Assembly: GCA_965232895.1 (NCBI GenBank)
Contig: OZ247430.1
Span: 1,364,001-1,428,000 of the forward strand
Direction of reading: 5' to 3'
Source of the DNA: Bin87 sp965232895
GTDB taxonomy: Bacteria > Chloroflexota > Dehalococcoidia > Lucifugimonadales > UBA3495
DNA length: 64,000 nucleotides
The notes below the pieces were generated by a model that was not told the origin of the DNA, ran no database searches, and saw nothing but the letters and a program-made list of their open reading frames with translations. Of the stretch, positions 7,395-15,360 are shown in pieces; the first letter of the stretch is position 1, and every line of letters starts with the position of its first letter. Position numbers and translations under genes: made by a program.

Positions 7395-8741
7395 ATGCAG
7401 GATCACAGCGACTACACCGTCTCCATACACTACGACCGCAGGCTTTACCGGCAGGACATCGCCGGCTCCAAGGCCCATGCTGACATGCTGGCGAAGCAGG
7501 GCATCATCCCCAGGGAAGACGCCGATGCGATAATCAGCGGGCTCTCTGCGGTGCAGGAGGAGATCGAGCGGGGCGAATTTCCGTGGAACCCGGCTCTGGA
7601 AGACCTGCACATGAACATCGAGCGCCGGCTGACCGACCTGATCGGTCCGGCCGGGGCAAGGCTCCACACCGGTCGCTCGCGCAACGACCAGATTGCCCTG
7701 GACATGCGCCTGTACACCCGCGTCGCCATTGACGACACGGTGGCCGGCTTGCGGTCCGTCCAGCGCGCGCTCGTTGGCCTGGCGGAGCAATACATCGGCG
7801 TTGTGATGCCCGGCTACACGCACTTGCAGCGCGCTCAGCCCGTGCTTTTCGCCCATCACATACTGGCATATTTCGAGATGCTGCAGCGCGACGTTGGACG
7901 GTTCACCGACTGCGCCGCCCGCATGGACGTGCTGCCGCTGGGGAGCGGCGCCCTGGCCGGCGTGCCCTATCCAACTGATCGCAACGCGGTGGCTTCGGTC
8001 CTGGAATTTTCCGAGATAAGCCCGAACAGCATGGACGCCGTGGCTGACCGGGATTTTCTCGCCGAGTTCCACGCCGCCGCCGCCATCGCGATGATGCACG
8101 TCTCCCGACTATCCGAGGAGATCGTCATCTGGTCCAGCCGCGAGTTCGACTTCGTGCGCTTGGCCGATGAGTTCACCACCGGCAGCAGCATCATGCCGCA
8201 GAAGCGAAACCCCGATTTTGCCGAGATCGCCCGGGGCAAGACGGGCCGGGTTTATGGCAGTCTGATGGGCATCCTCACTGTTCTCAAAGGACTGCCTCTG
8301 ACCTACAACCGGGACCTGCAGGAGGACAAGGAGGGGTTCTTCGACACTGTGGACACGCTGCTGTCGACCCTGTCCGTCTTCGCCGACATGCTGCCGGGCA
8401 TGAAGTTGAACACCGATCGCGTTGAATTGCTCGCCGGCGAAAGCTACATGCTCGCCACCGACCTTGCCGATTATCTGGTGGGCAAGGGCGTGCCCTTCCG
8501 TGATGCCCACGGCGTCATGCGCCGGCTGTGTCAGCACTGCGAGGCCGGCGGGCTGTCCCTTTCTGATCTGCCCATTGACGAGTACCGGCGTTTCGCGCCG
8601 CAGTTCGACGATGACGTGTACGCCATAACGGCCGCCGCGTCCGTGGCCGCGCGGGACAACCCGGGAGGCACGGCTCCCAACCGCGTCGCCGAAGGTCTCG
8701 CCCGTGCCAGGAACCTCCTTGCGACCGCCGGGGCACAGTGA
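7395..8741 (+). CDS. argH: argininosuccinate lyase
   Basis: About 448 residues; cleaves argininosuccinate to arginine and fumarate in arginine biosynthesis. The fumarase/aspartase superfamily signature GSSIMPQKRNPD is intact, as are HTGRSRNDQ (substrate loop) and GYTHLQRAQP with its catalytic histidine. The N-terminus is short: it begins only about ten residues before the conserved SIHYDRRLYRQDIAGS and lacks the usual LWGGRF segment; an in-frame stop at 7362 rules out a longer form. GTG 7380 is an alternative start. The end overlaps the rpe start (GTGA), so the two genes are coupled. Confidence 0.93.
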   Translation: MQDHSDYTVSIHYDRRLYRQDIAGSKAHADMLAKQGIIPREDADAIISGLSAVQEEIERGEFPWNPALEDLHMNIERRLTDLIGPAGARLHTGRSRNDQIALDMRLYTRVAIDDTVAGLRSVQRALVGLAEQYIGVVMPGYTHLQRAQPVLFAHHILAYFEMLQRDVGRFTDCAARMDVLPLGSGALAGVPYPTDRNAVASVLEFSEISPNSMDAVADRDFLAEFHAAAAIAMMHVSRLSEEIVIWSSREFDFVRLADEFTTGSSIMPQKRNPDFAEIARGKTGRVYGSLMGILTVLKGLPLTYNRDLQEDKEGFFDTVDTLLSTLSVFADMLPGMKLNTDRVELLAGESYMLATDLADYLVGKGVPFRDAHGVMRRLCQHCEAGGLSLSDLPIDEYRRFAPQFDDDVYAITAAASVAARDNPGGTAPNRVAEGLARARNLLATAGAQ

Positions 8742-9436
8742 CCTCCACCGCCGCCCACGTCCAGATCGCGCCGTCAGTTCTTGCCGCTGACTTCGGACGC
8801 CTGGCGCAACAGGTGGCGGATGCCGAGGCGGCCGGCGCCGACCTTATCCACGTTGACATCATGGATGGTCGCTTCGTCCCCAACATCTCGTTCGGCGAGG
8901 TGGTGGTGGACGCCATTCGTGGAGCCACGTCCCTCCCGCTCAATCTCCACCTCATGGTCCACGAGCCGGATCGACTGCTGCCGGGCCTGGTCAAGGACGT
9001 CAACGATCAGGTCCTGGTGCATGCCGAGGCCTGTACGCACCTGCACCGCACGGTAGGCTACATCAAGGAACAGGGGTGCCAGGTGGGTGTCGCCATCAAC
9101 CCGGCAACGCCGCTGACCGCGGTCGAAGAAGTGCTTCCCGACCTCGATATCGTGCTGGTAATGACGGTCAATCCGGGATTTGGCGGGCAGTCCTTCATAC
9201 CGGCGGCGCTCGGCAAATTGCGACGGCTTTATCGCACGATCTCCGACAATGGTTACGGTGTGCAACTGGAGGTCGATGGCGGCGTCAAGGCCGACGATAC
9301 CGCCCGCGGTTCGGTCGCTGCCGGGGCCGGTATCCTGGTAGCCGGCACCGCGATTTTCAACCGTGAACAGTCGGTGGCGGAGGCGATGGCCGCGCTGCGC
9401 GACACGGTGTCCGGAATGTCTCCGGGAAATGAGTAG
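8738..9436 (+). CDS. rpe: ribulose-phosphate 3-epimerase
   Basis: 232 residues, typical length. Interconverts ribulose 5-phosphate and xylulose 5-phosphate in the pentose phosphate pathway. Signatures include APSVLAADF at the N-terminus, HVDIMDGRFVPN with metal-binding H and D, HLMVHEP, VLVMTVNPGFGGQSF, and LEVDGGV with the second catalytic aspartate. It starts at GTG 8738 in a four-base overlap with the argH stop. A palindromic terminator-like repeat lies at its 3' end. Confidence 0.95.
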   Translation: MTSTAAHVQIAPSVLAADFGRLAQQVADAEAAGADLIHVDIMDGRFVPNISFGEVVVDAIRGATSLPLNLHLMVHEPDRLLPGLVKDVNDQVLVHAEACTHLHRTVGYIKEQGCQVGVAINPATPLTAVEEVLPDLDIVLVMTVNPGFGGQSFIPAALGKLRRLYRTISDNGYGVQLEVDGGVKADDTARGSVAAGAGILVAGTAIFNREQSVAEAMAALRDTVSGMSPGNE

Positions 9437-9457
9437 GGGCGAAAAATCTTTCGCCCC
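9436..9457. terminator. palindromic terminator-like hairpin after rpe
   Basis: Nine-base perfect stem GGGGCGAAA / TTTCGCCCC around a four-base loop, between the convergent rpe and rpmB genes. It belongs to a GGGGCGAAT-type palindrome family also found at 39062-39089, around the IS copy at 41.3-42.7 kb, and in decayed form near 54.1 kb. It lacks a long T tract, so it is a terminator by position and symmetry rather than by a classical signature. Confidence 0.55.
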
Positions 9458-9487
9458 CCAATGCCTGCTGAATACGATGCTCAGTCG

Positions 9488-9700
9488 CTACGCGGCGGCC
9501 CTGGCTCGCGCCTTCTTGCCCCGGGGCGGTTTGTACATCGTCCTCAGGCACCGCGAACAGATTTTGACCCGCGTGGGCTTTCCGTCGATTGCTAGCGTCT
9601 GCTTGTGAACGTTGGCCTTCCACCGCGTCTTGGTCTTGCGGTTGGAGTGGCTCACGTTGTTTCCGGTCATGCCGGACTTGTTGCATATCTGGCACTGCAT
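9488..9700 (-). CDS. rpmB: 50S ribosomal protein L28
   Basis: 70 residues, normal for L28. It begins MQCQICNKSGMTGNNVSHSNRKTKTRWKAN and carries a second cysteine pair further on (ICSRCLRT), giving a C-x2-C...C-x2-C zinc-binding form of L28. The basic tail KKARARAAA is typical. Monocistronic; convergent with rpe. Ribosome site GGAAAG-like just upstream of ATG 9700. Confidence 0.95.
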   Translation of the reverse strand: MQCQICNKSGMTGNNVSHSNRKTKTRWKANVHKQTLAIDGKPTRVKICSRCLRTMYKPPRGKKARARAAA

Positions 9701-9886
9701 GATTCTTTCCCTGCCCTGTTGGTGTCGCAGATTATAGCATAGCGCACGCTGGCGCGTGCCGCGGGCCCTGGAATGGCCTGGACATTACACAAAATTTACC
9801 TGCTCCCCACTTAGTGCCAAAGCCCGGTTCGTTATAAAATAGCCATTGCCGCAGCATATTTTCACTGGATACGTCGGGAGGGTCCC

Positions 9887-10249
9887 ATGGACGCCACAGC
9901 AACAATGTATTGGTGGCCGCGTTGAAGCAGCTGTCGCAAGGTACGAGAGTTGCTCGTTCAAAACGGCTACACGGTAGAAGAACGCGACTATTTCAAGGAG
10001 CCGTTCACGGAAACGGAGCTTCGCGAATTGGTCACTGAAGTGGGAGAACCCGGCGTAACCGGGTTGTTCGCCGCCCGCAGCCCGTCGCTGAAAAAGATGG
10101 GCCTGAACGCAGGGGATCTCTCGGACGAGCGCAAGCTCGCGCTGATGCTTGAAGAGCCTCGGCTGGTTCGTCGCCCCATCGTACGCCTGGGAGATCGATT
10201 GATCGTAGGGGCCAGCATCAAAGCCATGACCGAAGCGATCAGCTCTTGA
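9887..10249 (+). CDS. ArsC/Spx-family thioredoxin-fold protein, probable selenoprotein (in-frame UGA at 9923-9925)
   Basis: From ATG 9887, behind a GGGAGGG ribosome site (9876-9882), one frame runs 120 codons to the stop at 10249 and is interrupted only by TGA at codon 13. Around it the reading is MYWWPR-U-SSCRKVRELL: the UGA sits exactly where ArsC/Spx proteins have the first cysteine of the redox C-x-x-C motif, giving U13-S-S-C16. The rest is a standard ArsC-like sequence (ERDYFKEPFTETELREL...KLALMLEEPRLVRRPIVRLGDRLIVG). A stem-loop just after the UGA could serve as a SECIS. Selenocysteine-containing ArsC-like proteins are known from metagenomic surveys. The alternative is a nonsense mutation, but its position would then be a coincidence. 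Needs SelA-D and tRNA-Sec elsewhere in the genome. Confidence 0.78.
9941..9959 (+). promoter_or_regulatory. candidate bacterial SECIS hairpin
   Basis: Downstream of the in-frame UGA (9923-9925) the RNA can form ACGAG (9943-9947) paired with CUCGU (9953-9957), extended by G9941-C9959 across a U-U mismatch, with an apical loop AGUUG. The loop begins 22 bases after the UGA and has G at its second position, fitting the published loose bacterial SECIS description (loop G near its start, about 16-37 bases from UGA). An alternative seven-pair stem 9926-9932/9948-9954 is mutually exclusive with it. Confidence 0.5.
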
Positions 10250-10297
10250 TCCGATCATTGCCGGTAATTCCAACGCCGCCAGGACAGCGAACCGATC

Positions 10298-10735
10298 ATG
10301 AAGATATTTTTTGACGTGGACTACACGATCCTGGGTCTGGACGATACCCTTCGTCCCGGCACCGTGGATACCTTCCAGAAGATCCTCGACGATGGCCACG
10401 AAATCTACATCTGGTCCGGGATGGGAGAGCGCTGGGAGGTCATCGAAAAGCACGACCTGCATCGGTTCGTATCCGGCGTGTACGAAAAGCCCACGCATCA
10501 TTTCCACGAGCGTCTGCCCGAGTTGCAAATCCCGGTGGAACCCGAGTTTGTGATCGACGATTATCCTGAAATCGTTGCGGCTTTCGGTGGGGTCTGGGTG
10601 CCGCCCTACTTCTTCTCCCGGAGCGTCGACCACGAGATGGATCGCATTTATCGGATCATCTGCGATTTCCAGGAAACGGGAGACTCCGAGGACCGCCAGT
10701 ACCGGGCCAAGGGCACCAAGATACCCCTGTTTTGA
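10298..10735 (+). CDS. HAD-superfamily hydrolase-like protein
   Basis: 145 residues. It starts MKIFFDVDYTILGLDDTL, a HAD motif I (D-x-D-x-T) with nucleophile D6 and general acid D8. Motif II is the serine in IYIWSGMG; motif IV-like acidic residues are in FVIDDYPE. There is almost no cap domain, so it is a small cap-less phosphatase-type protein. Substrate unknown. It follows the ArsC-like gene on the same strand after 48 bases and may share its transcript. Confidence 0.75.
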   Translation: MKIFFDVDYTILGLDDTLRPGTVDTFQKILDDGHEIYIWSGMGERWEVIEKHDLHRFVSGVYEKPTHHFHERLPELQIPVEPEFVIDDYPEIVAAFGGVWVPPYFFSRSVDHEMDRIYRIICDFQETGDSEDRQYRAKGTKIPLF

Positions 10736-10791
10736 CCTGCATACTGGCCCACCGTCCGGCGTGATAGACTGAAAGCGCGGGAGGTAACCCC

Positions 10792-11286
10792 ATGCACTTG
10801 CTGGCATTCAAAGTCGTGATCGAGCCGGATGAAGACGTTTGGCAATCATACTATCCGGCGTGGGAGCATTTGGGGGCAGCCACATTCGGAAGTACGCCGG
10901 AAGAGGCGGCCGCCCACATCAAGGAAGTCCTCGAGATGATGGTCGGGGAAATCGAAGAGGGCATGATTGAATGGCCCATCACCCCCAACGCGCCTTGGGA
11001 GTTCTCTAAACCTGGCATTCAGGATGTGCCGGAGTTTCTCGATGTCAAATGCGCTCCTGAGTATCCTGACGCGATAGCCTCACACGGCGGCTTGCCTGTA
11101 GATGGCTTCTCCGTCGCCGGCTCCGATGACGTCTATCGTCTGATATACATAGCCATGGACGATGTTTTGGCGGCAATACATGCACGGCGAACCTTGAGAG
11201 AAACGCGCACCGGCGGTCTGGTCTCCCGCATATTTACGCCTGAAACCAGGAGCAACCCGGTTAAGGAAGAGCTAGGAATGCGATAG
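10792..11286 (+). CDS. HicB-like antitoxin with long C-terminal extension
   Basis: 164 residues. The first 65 form a HicB-type domain (KVVIEPDEDVWQSYYPAWEHLGAATFGSTPEEAAAHIKEVLEMMV), the degraded RNase H-like fold of HicB antitoxins. The remaining 100 residues are an unusual extension without a recognisable HTH or ribbon-helix-helix. GGGAGGT precedes the ATG. The toxin-like hicA lies 116 bases downstream; this B-then-A order is the reverse of the classic hicAB layout. Confidence 0.65.
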   Translation: MHLLAFKVVIEPDEDVWQSYYPAWEHLGAATFGSTPEEAAAHIKEVLEMMVGEIEEGMIEWPITPNAPWEFSKPGIQDVPEFLDVKCAPEYPDAIASHGGLPVDGFSVAGSDDVYRLIYIAMDDVLAAIHARRTLRETRTGGLVSRIFTPETRSNPVKEELGMR

Positions 11287-11402
11287 CCATGATGAGCGGA
11301 TCCATAGTCAATGGCTCCAAGAGGTACTGCAGGGAGGCTCGCTACAAGGGTAAGACAACGGTTGCATTCAGGCAGACGTAGTCTGTAAAGTCCCGGGTTC
11401 CT

Positions 11403-11660
11403 ATGCCGATAAACTACCAACGGATCAGAAACATAACTGCCCGCGAGATTGAGAGCGCACTATTCCGAGACGGTTTTGTGCCCGTCGGCAGGGGTGGCGG
11501 TCATCGCCAATATCGCCACTACGGAACCAACCGGAACGTTACGCTGGCTTGGCACGGTCGAGGCCAGACCCTCAGTTTGGGAACCTTACGCCGTATCGTC
11601 GAGAGGCAGGCCCAATGGACCGAAGCTGACCTCATTCGTCTCGGCCTCATTCGGGACTGA
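11403..11660 (+). CDS. HicA-like mRNA interferase toxin
   Basis: 85 residues, double-stranded-RNA-binding-like HicA/YcfA fold. ITAREIESALFRDGFVPVGRGGGHRQYRH contains the conserved G-G-H-R segment with catalytic histidine, followed by VTLAWHGRGQTLSLGTLRRIVERQA as in HicA. HicA toxins cleave mRNA and are neutralised by HicB, encoded just upstream. Only six bases separate its stop from the mutL start, so mutL may be partly transcribed from this module. Confidence 0.75.
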   Translation: MPINYQRIRNITAREIESALFRDGFVPVGRGGGHRQYRHYGTNRNVTLAWHGRGQTLSLGTLRRIVERQAQWTEADLIRLGLIRD

Positions 11661-11666
11661 CTGCCT

Positions 11667-13403
11667 ATGCCCATCCAACAGCTCCCTCCGCATGTCGCCG
11701 CCCAGATCGCGGCCGGCGAGGTTATTGAGCGCCCCGCATCGGTGGTCAAAGAGCTGGTCGAAAACTCCCTGGACGCCGGCGCAAGGAGTATCGCCGTCGC
11801 CATACGCGAGGGTGGCGTCGCCGATATCCGGGTCACTGACAACGGTCGCGGCATCGCCGCCGGCGAACTGGGCCTGGCTTTCACCCATCACGCGACCAGC
11901 AAACTCTCCACGGTTGATGACCTGGAGACCGTTTCCACCCTCGGGTTCCGTGGCGAAGCGCTGCCCAGCGTTGCGGCGGTTGCCCGGGTGGTTTGCGCCA
12001 CGCGGACGCCCGATGCGGAAGCGGGCGCCCGCATTGAGTTTCGCTACGGAAATAGCCTCGGCGAACGCTCCGAGGGATGCCCTCCGGGCACATCGGTCCA
12101 GGTGTCGGATTTGTTCGGCGCGTTGCCGGCTCGTCGCAAGTTCCTGCGCTCGACTGCGGCTGAATCGTCCCGCATTCAGGAGGTGGTCACCCGCTACGCG
12201 CTGGCCCATCCTGAAGTCCGCTTCACTCTGTCAGTCGATGGACGGGAAACGGTCAATGCGCCGGGCTCCGGCCGGCTGCAGGATGCCATCCTGTCCCTTT
12301 ACGGTTCCGAAGTGGCCGGACGTATGCTGCCGGTTTCCCTTGCCGACGGTGAGGTGTCGGTCGATGGGTACGCCGGCGCCCCGGATCTGAACCGGAGAAA
12401 CCGTTCCTACACGACCCTCCTGGTCAACAGTCGCTGGGTGTACGACCGCTCCATATATTACGCCATTGAGCGGGCCTATCAGGGAACTTTGCCCGAACGC
12501 CGCTTTCCTCTCGCCATTGTCAATCTATGCTTGCCACCTGAGCAGGTTGACGTCAACTCCCATCCCACCAAGCGAGAGGTGCGTTTCCGTCAAGCGGACC
12601 GGTTGTTCTCCCTGGTGCAACGGGCGGTGCGAGAGGCGCTCATCGCCCACGCCCCGGTACGGACGGCGACCCGATCATTTTCCCCGACCCACGCGCCTTC
12701 CACGGTGGCGCCATCACCAAGTCCACCCCGTCCGTCGTCCCCGGTAGTTTCGGCGCCGGAGCCTGACGGCATGGCGTTGTCTGCCACTGCGCTGGCGCCG
12801 GCTGAAGGCTCTCTACGGGATGTTTTGGCCGACCTGCGTGTTGTGGGCCAGATCCGCCAGACATACATCGTGGCCGAAGGCCCATCCGGCATGTACCTGA
12901 TCGACCAGCATGCTGCACATGAGCGCGTGGTTTTTGATCAGATCCGCCAGCGTATGCAGGAAGGGGCGCGACCCTCGCAGCCCCTGCTGGTCCCCCAGAC
13001 GGCCGAATTGTCCGTTGCTCAGGCGGGTACGCTGGAAAGCTACGTCAGTCTGCTTGCGGACTACGGCTTCGCGCTGGAACCTTTCGGGGATCGCGCGTGG
13101 CTGGTTCGCGCGCTCCCGGCCAGCCTGGCCGCCCGCGCCAACCCGGATGCGTCCGTTGCTCTGTGTGATTTGCTGGATGCCGTCGCCGTGGAGCAGGTGG
13201 TGATGGAGCGAGAGGACGCGCTGGCTGCGACGGTCGCGTGTCACGGGTCGGTGCGCGCGGGGATGACGTTGGCGCAAGAGGAGATGGACGCGCTGCTCCG
13301 CCAACTGCGGGCCACCGAAAATCCGCACCACTGCCCCCACGGCCGTCCGACGGTGGTCCACTTCACCGAGTACCAGCTGGAACGCGAGTTTGGCAGACGC
13401 TGA
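11667..13403 (+). CDS. mutL: DNA mismatch repair protein MutL
   Basis: 578 residues. The N-terminal GHKL ATPase has all motifs: GEVIERPASVVKELVENSLDAGA, DNGRGI, FTHHATSKL and GFRGEAL. A Pro/Ser-rich linker at about 335-370 joins the C-terminal dimerisation domain. That domain has DQHAAHERVVFD, close to the DQHA-x2-E-x4-E endonuclease motif (last E is D), plus ACHGSVRAG and CPHGRP, which are features of endonuclease-type MutL. It acts with MutS in post-replicative repair; mutS is not in the window. The IS4-type element is inserted in the hairpin directly behind it. Confidence 0.96.
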   Translation: MPIQQLPPHVAAQIAAGEVIERPASVVKELVENSLDAGARSIAVAIREGGVADIRVTDNGRGIAAGELGLAFTHHATSKLSTVDDLETVSTLGFRGEALPSVAAVARVVCATRTPDAEAGARIEFRYGNSLGERSEGCPPGTSVQVSDLFGALPARRKFLRSTAAESSRIQEVVTRYALAHPEVRFTLSVDGRETVNAPGSGRLQDAILSLYGSEVAGRMLPVSLADGEVSVDGYAGAPDLNRRNRSYTTLLVNSRWVYDRSIYYAIERAYQGTLPERRFPLAIVNLCLPPEQVDVNSHPTKREVRFRQADRLFSLVQRAVREALIAHAPVRTATRSFSPTHAPSTVAPSPSPPRPSSPVVSAPEPDGMALSATALAPAEGSLRDVLADLRVVGQIRQTYIVAEGPSGMYLIDQHAAHERVVFDQIRQRMQEGARPSQPLLVPQTAELSVAQAGTLESYVSLLADYGFALEPFGDRAWLVRALPASLAARANPDASVALCDLLDAVAVEQVVMEREDALAATVACHGSVRAGMTLAQEEMDALLRQLRATENPHHCPHGRPTVVHFTEYQLEREFGRR

Positions 13404-13422
13404 GTATCCGGCCAAAACGTCA

Positions 13423-13443
13423 GGGCAGCCGGAATGGCTGCCC
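13423..13443. repeat. left target duplication of IS copy 1 (a whole hairpin)
   Basis: A 21-base palindrome with arms GGGCAGCC / GGCTGCCC around GGAAT directly abuts the IS left end and is repeated exactly at 14848-14868 on the right. Two further bases (CA on the left, TG on the right) show the empty site was a longer mutL terminator hairpin. The duplication spans the whole hairpin. Confidence 0.75.
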
Positions 13444-14847
13444 CATAGGCATCAAGTTAAGCGTCGTCGGTTAGGGCGAGTAGTAGTTGATATGACCCGG
13501 GGCGTTGACGACGCCGCTGGATTTTACACCCGGCGCGCAGGCATAAGCCAATCTGCTCGATGACCATGGTTGCCGTAAGTAGTCCGGTCATGGCAGTAGC
13601 CAGCATTACGGCGTAGCGACGGACGGCGGCGGCGGCCTTGACCAGGCTTCGGTCCGGGTACATCCAGACCGCAGTCAGCAAAGTCCAGTGCAGGATGACC
13701 ATGGCGGTCAGTTTGGCATAGACCTCACAGAGGATCCGCCAGGGATTGGCGGAGCGCCAGCGGTCAATGCCTCCGTGTTGCTTCCACAGTTTGAAAAGCA
13801 GTTCAATCTGCCAGCGCGCCCGCGCCAATACCATTGCCTCATCTCGGCTGATCTGGGATGGGAGCGCGTTGGTAACGTAGATGGTCCAGTCGCATAAGGC
13901 CAACCGGGTTTTGCTGGGCTGCTGACCTTTCTTGCGGGCGTGGTCTTTGAGTTGCCGCCGCCGCTGGGCGCTCACTTCTGGGGGCGCTTTGACGGCCAGC
14001 AGGCGGACAGGCAAGCGGTGGGCGCGCCCCAGCAATACCGGCCGGTCAATGCCGGTTGCCGACGGAGTGGACAGCAGCTTCCGCAGGTCCAGTTCCGCGC
14101 CATCATGCCGGTAGAGTTTGGTTCCGGCTTTGTACCGAGACAGGAAATAGCCCCCTTGCGCCGCCAATTCCCGGAAGGTATCCAGTCGGTAATACCCCAA
14201 GTCGGCAATGCGCAGCGCGCCAGCTGGGACCGGCGCCGTCTGCACCGCAGAATTGCTGTCCGGGGTTCGCCCATCAGTCAGAAAAGGCCCCAGCATCAGT
14301 CCAGTGGTCAAATCCAGCCGGACCTGTAGTTTCAGGGCTGACTGTCCATAGGAACCGCTGCCGCCGCAACCGGCCCAGACCTCGCTCAGTCCGTCGGGCA
14401 GCATGATGACCGAGCTGTCCTGGATCAACACGGCGGTGAAGCGCCGCAGTAGCGGAATCGCCACCGGTTCGGCGTCAATAACTTGACCCAAAGCCTCTTG
14501 CAAAACTCGGTACAGACATTCCGCCCCTTGGGGCGTGAACCGCTGGAACAGGCCCTGGGGACTGATGGTCACCCCCAGCGTGGCCGCCATCTGGGTCAGC
14601 GAACTGAGGCTGGCGTCCGGGTCGGCCAGCCAACCGAAAACCAGGGTCTGCACCAAGCCGGGACCGGTGAGTTTGGAACGCCGTTGCACCAGCCCCGTCT
14701 CGGCGGCGGCCTGCTGGGCCACTCCGGTGAGAACCCGGCTCATGGCCTGGGCAACTTCTGGTACACTGCTCATGGGAAGCTCCGGTGGCGATTGATTGGA
14801 ATGCAATCACCATCTTACCGGCAGCTTCCCTTAACTTGATGCCTATG
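13444..14847 (-). mobile_element. IS4-family insertion sequence, copy 1
   Basis: 1404-base element with perfect terminal inverted repeats (CATAGGCATCAAGTTAAG and its complement). It carries one transposase gene read on the minus strand. The second copy at 41326-42729 is offset by exactly 27882 bases and differs at only one position that I found (T14762 versus C42644, synonymous), so transposition is recent. It is flanked by 21-base direct repeats that are themselves a hairpin, placing it in the mutL terminator. Confidence 0.93.
13457..14773 (-). CDS. IS4-family DDE transposase (copy 1)
   Basis: 438 residues from ATG 14773, chosen for its GGAGC ribosome site (ATG 14806 would add 11 residues). 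The DDE residues are visible: D119 in LIQDSSV, D191 in IADLGYY and E324 in the RARWQIELLFKLWKQ segment, the R...E...K form of the IS4 YREK box. WQIELLFKLWK resembles the IS231 branch. Full length and uninterrupted, so probably active. Confidence 0.92.
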   Translation of the reverse strand: MSSVPEVAQAMSRVLTGVAQQAAAETGLVQRRSKLTGPGLVQTLVFGWLADPDASLSSLTQMAATLGVTISPQGLFQRFTPQGAECLYRVLQEALGQVIDAEPVAIPLLRRFTAVLIQDSSVIMLPDGLSEVWAGCGGSGSYGQSALKLQVRLDLTTGLMLGPFLTDGRTPDSNSAVQTAPVPAGALRIADLGYYRLDTFRELAAQGGYFLSRYKAGTKLYRHDGAELDLRKLLSTPSATGIDRPVLLGRAHRLPVRLLAVKAPPEVSAQRRRQLKDHARKKGQQPSKTRLALCDWTIYVTNALPSQISRDEAMVLARARWQIELLFKLWKQHGGIDRWRSANPWRILCEVYAKLTAMVILHWTLLTAVWMYPDRSLVKAAAAVRRYAVMLATAMTGLLTATMVIEQIGLCLRAGCKIQRRRQRPGSYQLLLALTDDA

Positions 14848-14868
14848 GGGCAGCCGGAATGGCTGCCC
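14848..14868. repeat. right target duplication of IS copy 1
   Basis: Exact direct repeat of 13423-13443, followed by TG that completes the palindrome of the original site. See the left copy for structure. Confidence 0.75.
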
Positions 14869-14897
14869 TGTGAATTGCGCATATGTCGGTTGGCCGC

Positions 14898-15107
14898 CTA
14901 TCGGCGAGGGTCTGTTCTCGGGTCCTGCGCCGGGTGGAACATCGACCCGGGCCCGGGGAACTCGCTCGCAGCTTCGGCGGTGTTGTTGCGCCGACCGAAG
15001 GGGAGTATCGAAGCCACCACCGCGGCCCCGGCAATGCCCGCGCCAAGCACGCCCAAAAAGCGGCGGCGGGAAGGTCCCGGTCGGCTGCTATCGTTAAGTT
15101 CAGGCAC
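14898..15107 (-). CDS. short Tat-signal peptide protein, possibly a truncated remnant
   Basis: 69 residues from a GTG at 15107 (GGAG about ten bases upstream); the open frame continues upstream without a convincing start. A twin-arginine signal is clear: PSRRRFLGVLGAGIAGAAVVASILPF, i.e. SRRxFL followed by a hydrophobic stretch. After the signal only about 30 residues (SEFPGPGSMFHPAQDP) remain before the stop, too little for the usual redox cofactor protein. The stop lies 30 bases from the IS copy 1 target duplication, so the gene may be the 5' remnant of a larger exported protein. Confidence 0.45.
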   Translation of the reverse strand: MPELNDSSRPGPSRRRFLGVLGAGIAGAAVVASILPFGRRNNTAEAASEFPGPGSMFHPAQDPRTDPRR

Positions 15108-15360
15108 GGCTGCAACTACTCCAATGATTGTGTTGAAAAGCGCGAAAATCGTATCAGCCGTCTTATCCGGTGTCAATCGCTCGTATCGACCGTTCGACCT
15201 CACATGGCTTTCATTGCGCCACTGGTGACCCGTATGGAAAACCCGGAAATGGGCGTGAGTGTGGGCGATCACGTTTGTTGACGGTGTGTACGCCGGCGGT
15301 TATCGTGACCACCAGTCTTCGCGGACCAGGCCCGCCTGCCCGCCTCCGGAGGTGTCACCC

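Noticed and set aside
9785..10807. 340-codon open frame antisense to the ArsC-like and HAD genes
   Set aside because: It mirrors real plus-strand genes, has no recognisable domain and no ribosome site; GC-rich DNA gives long antisense frames.
11287..11402. Possible small RNA between hicB and hicA
   Set aside because: No strong stem-loop or terminator; probably just spacer.
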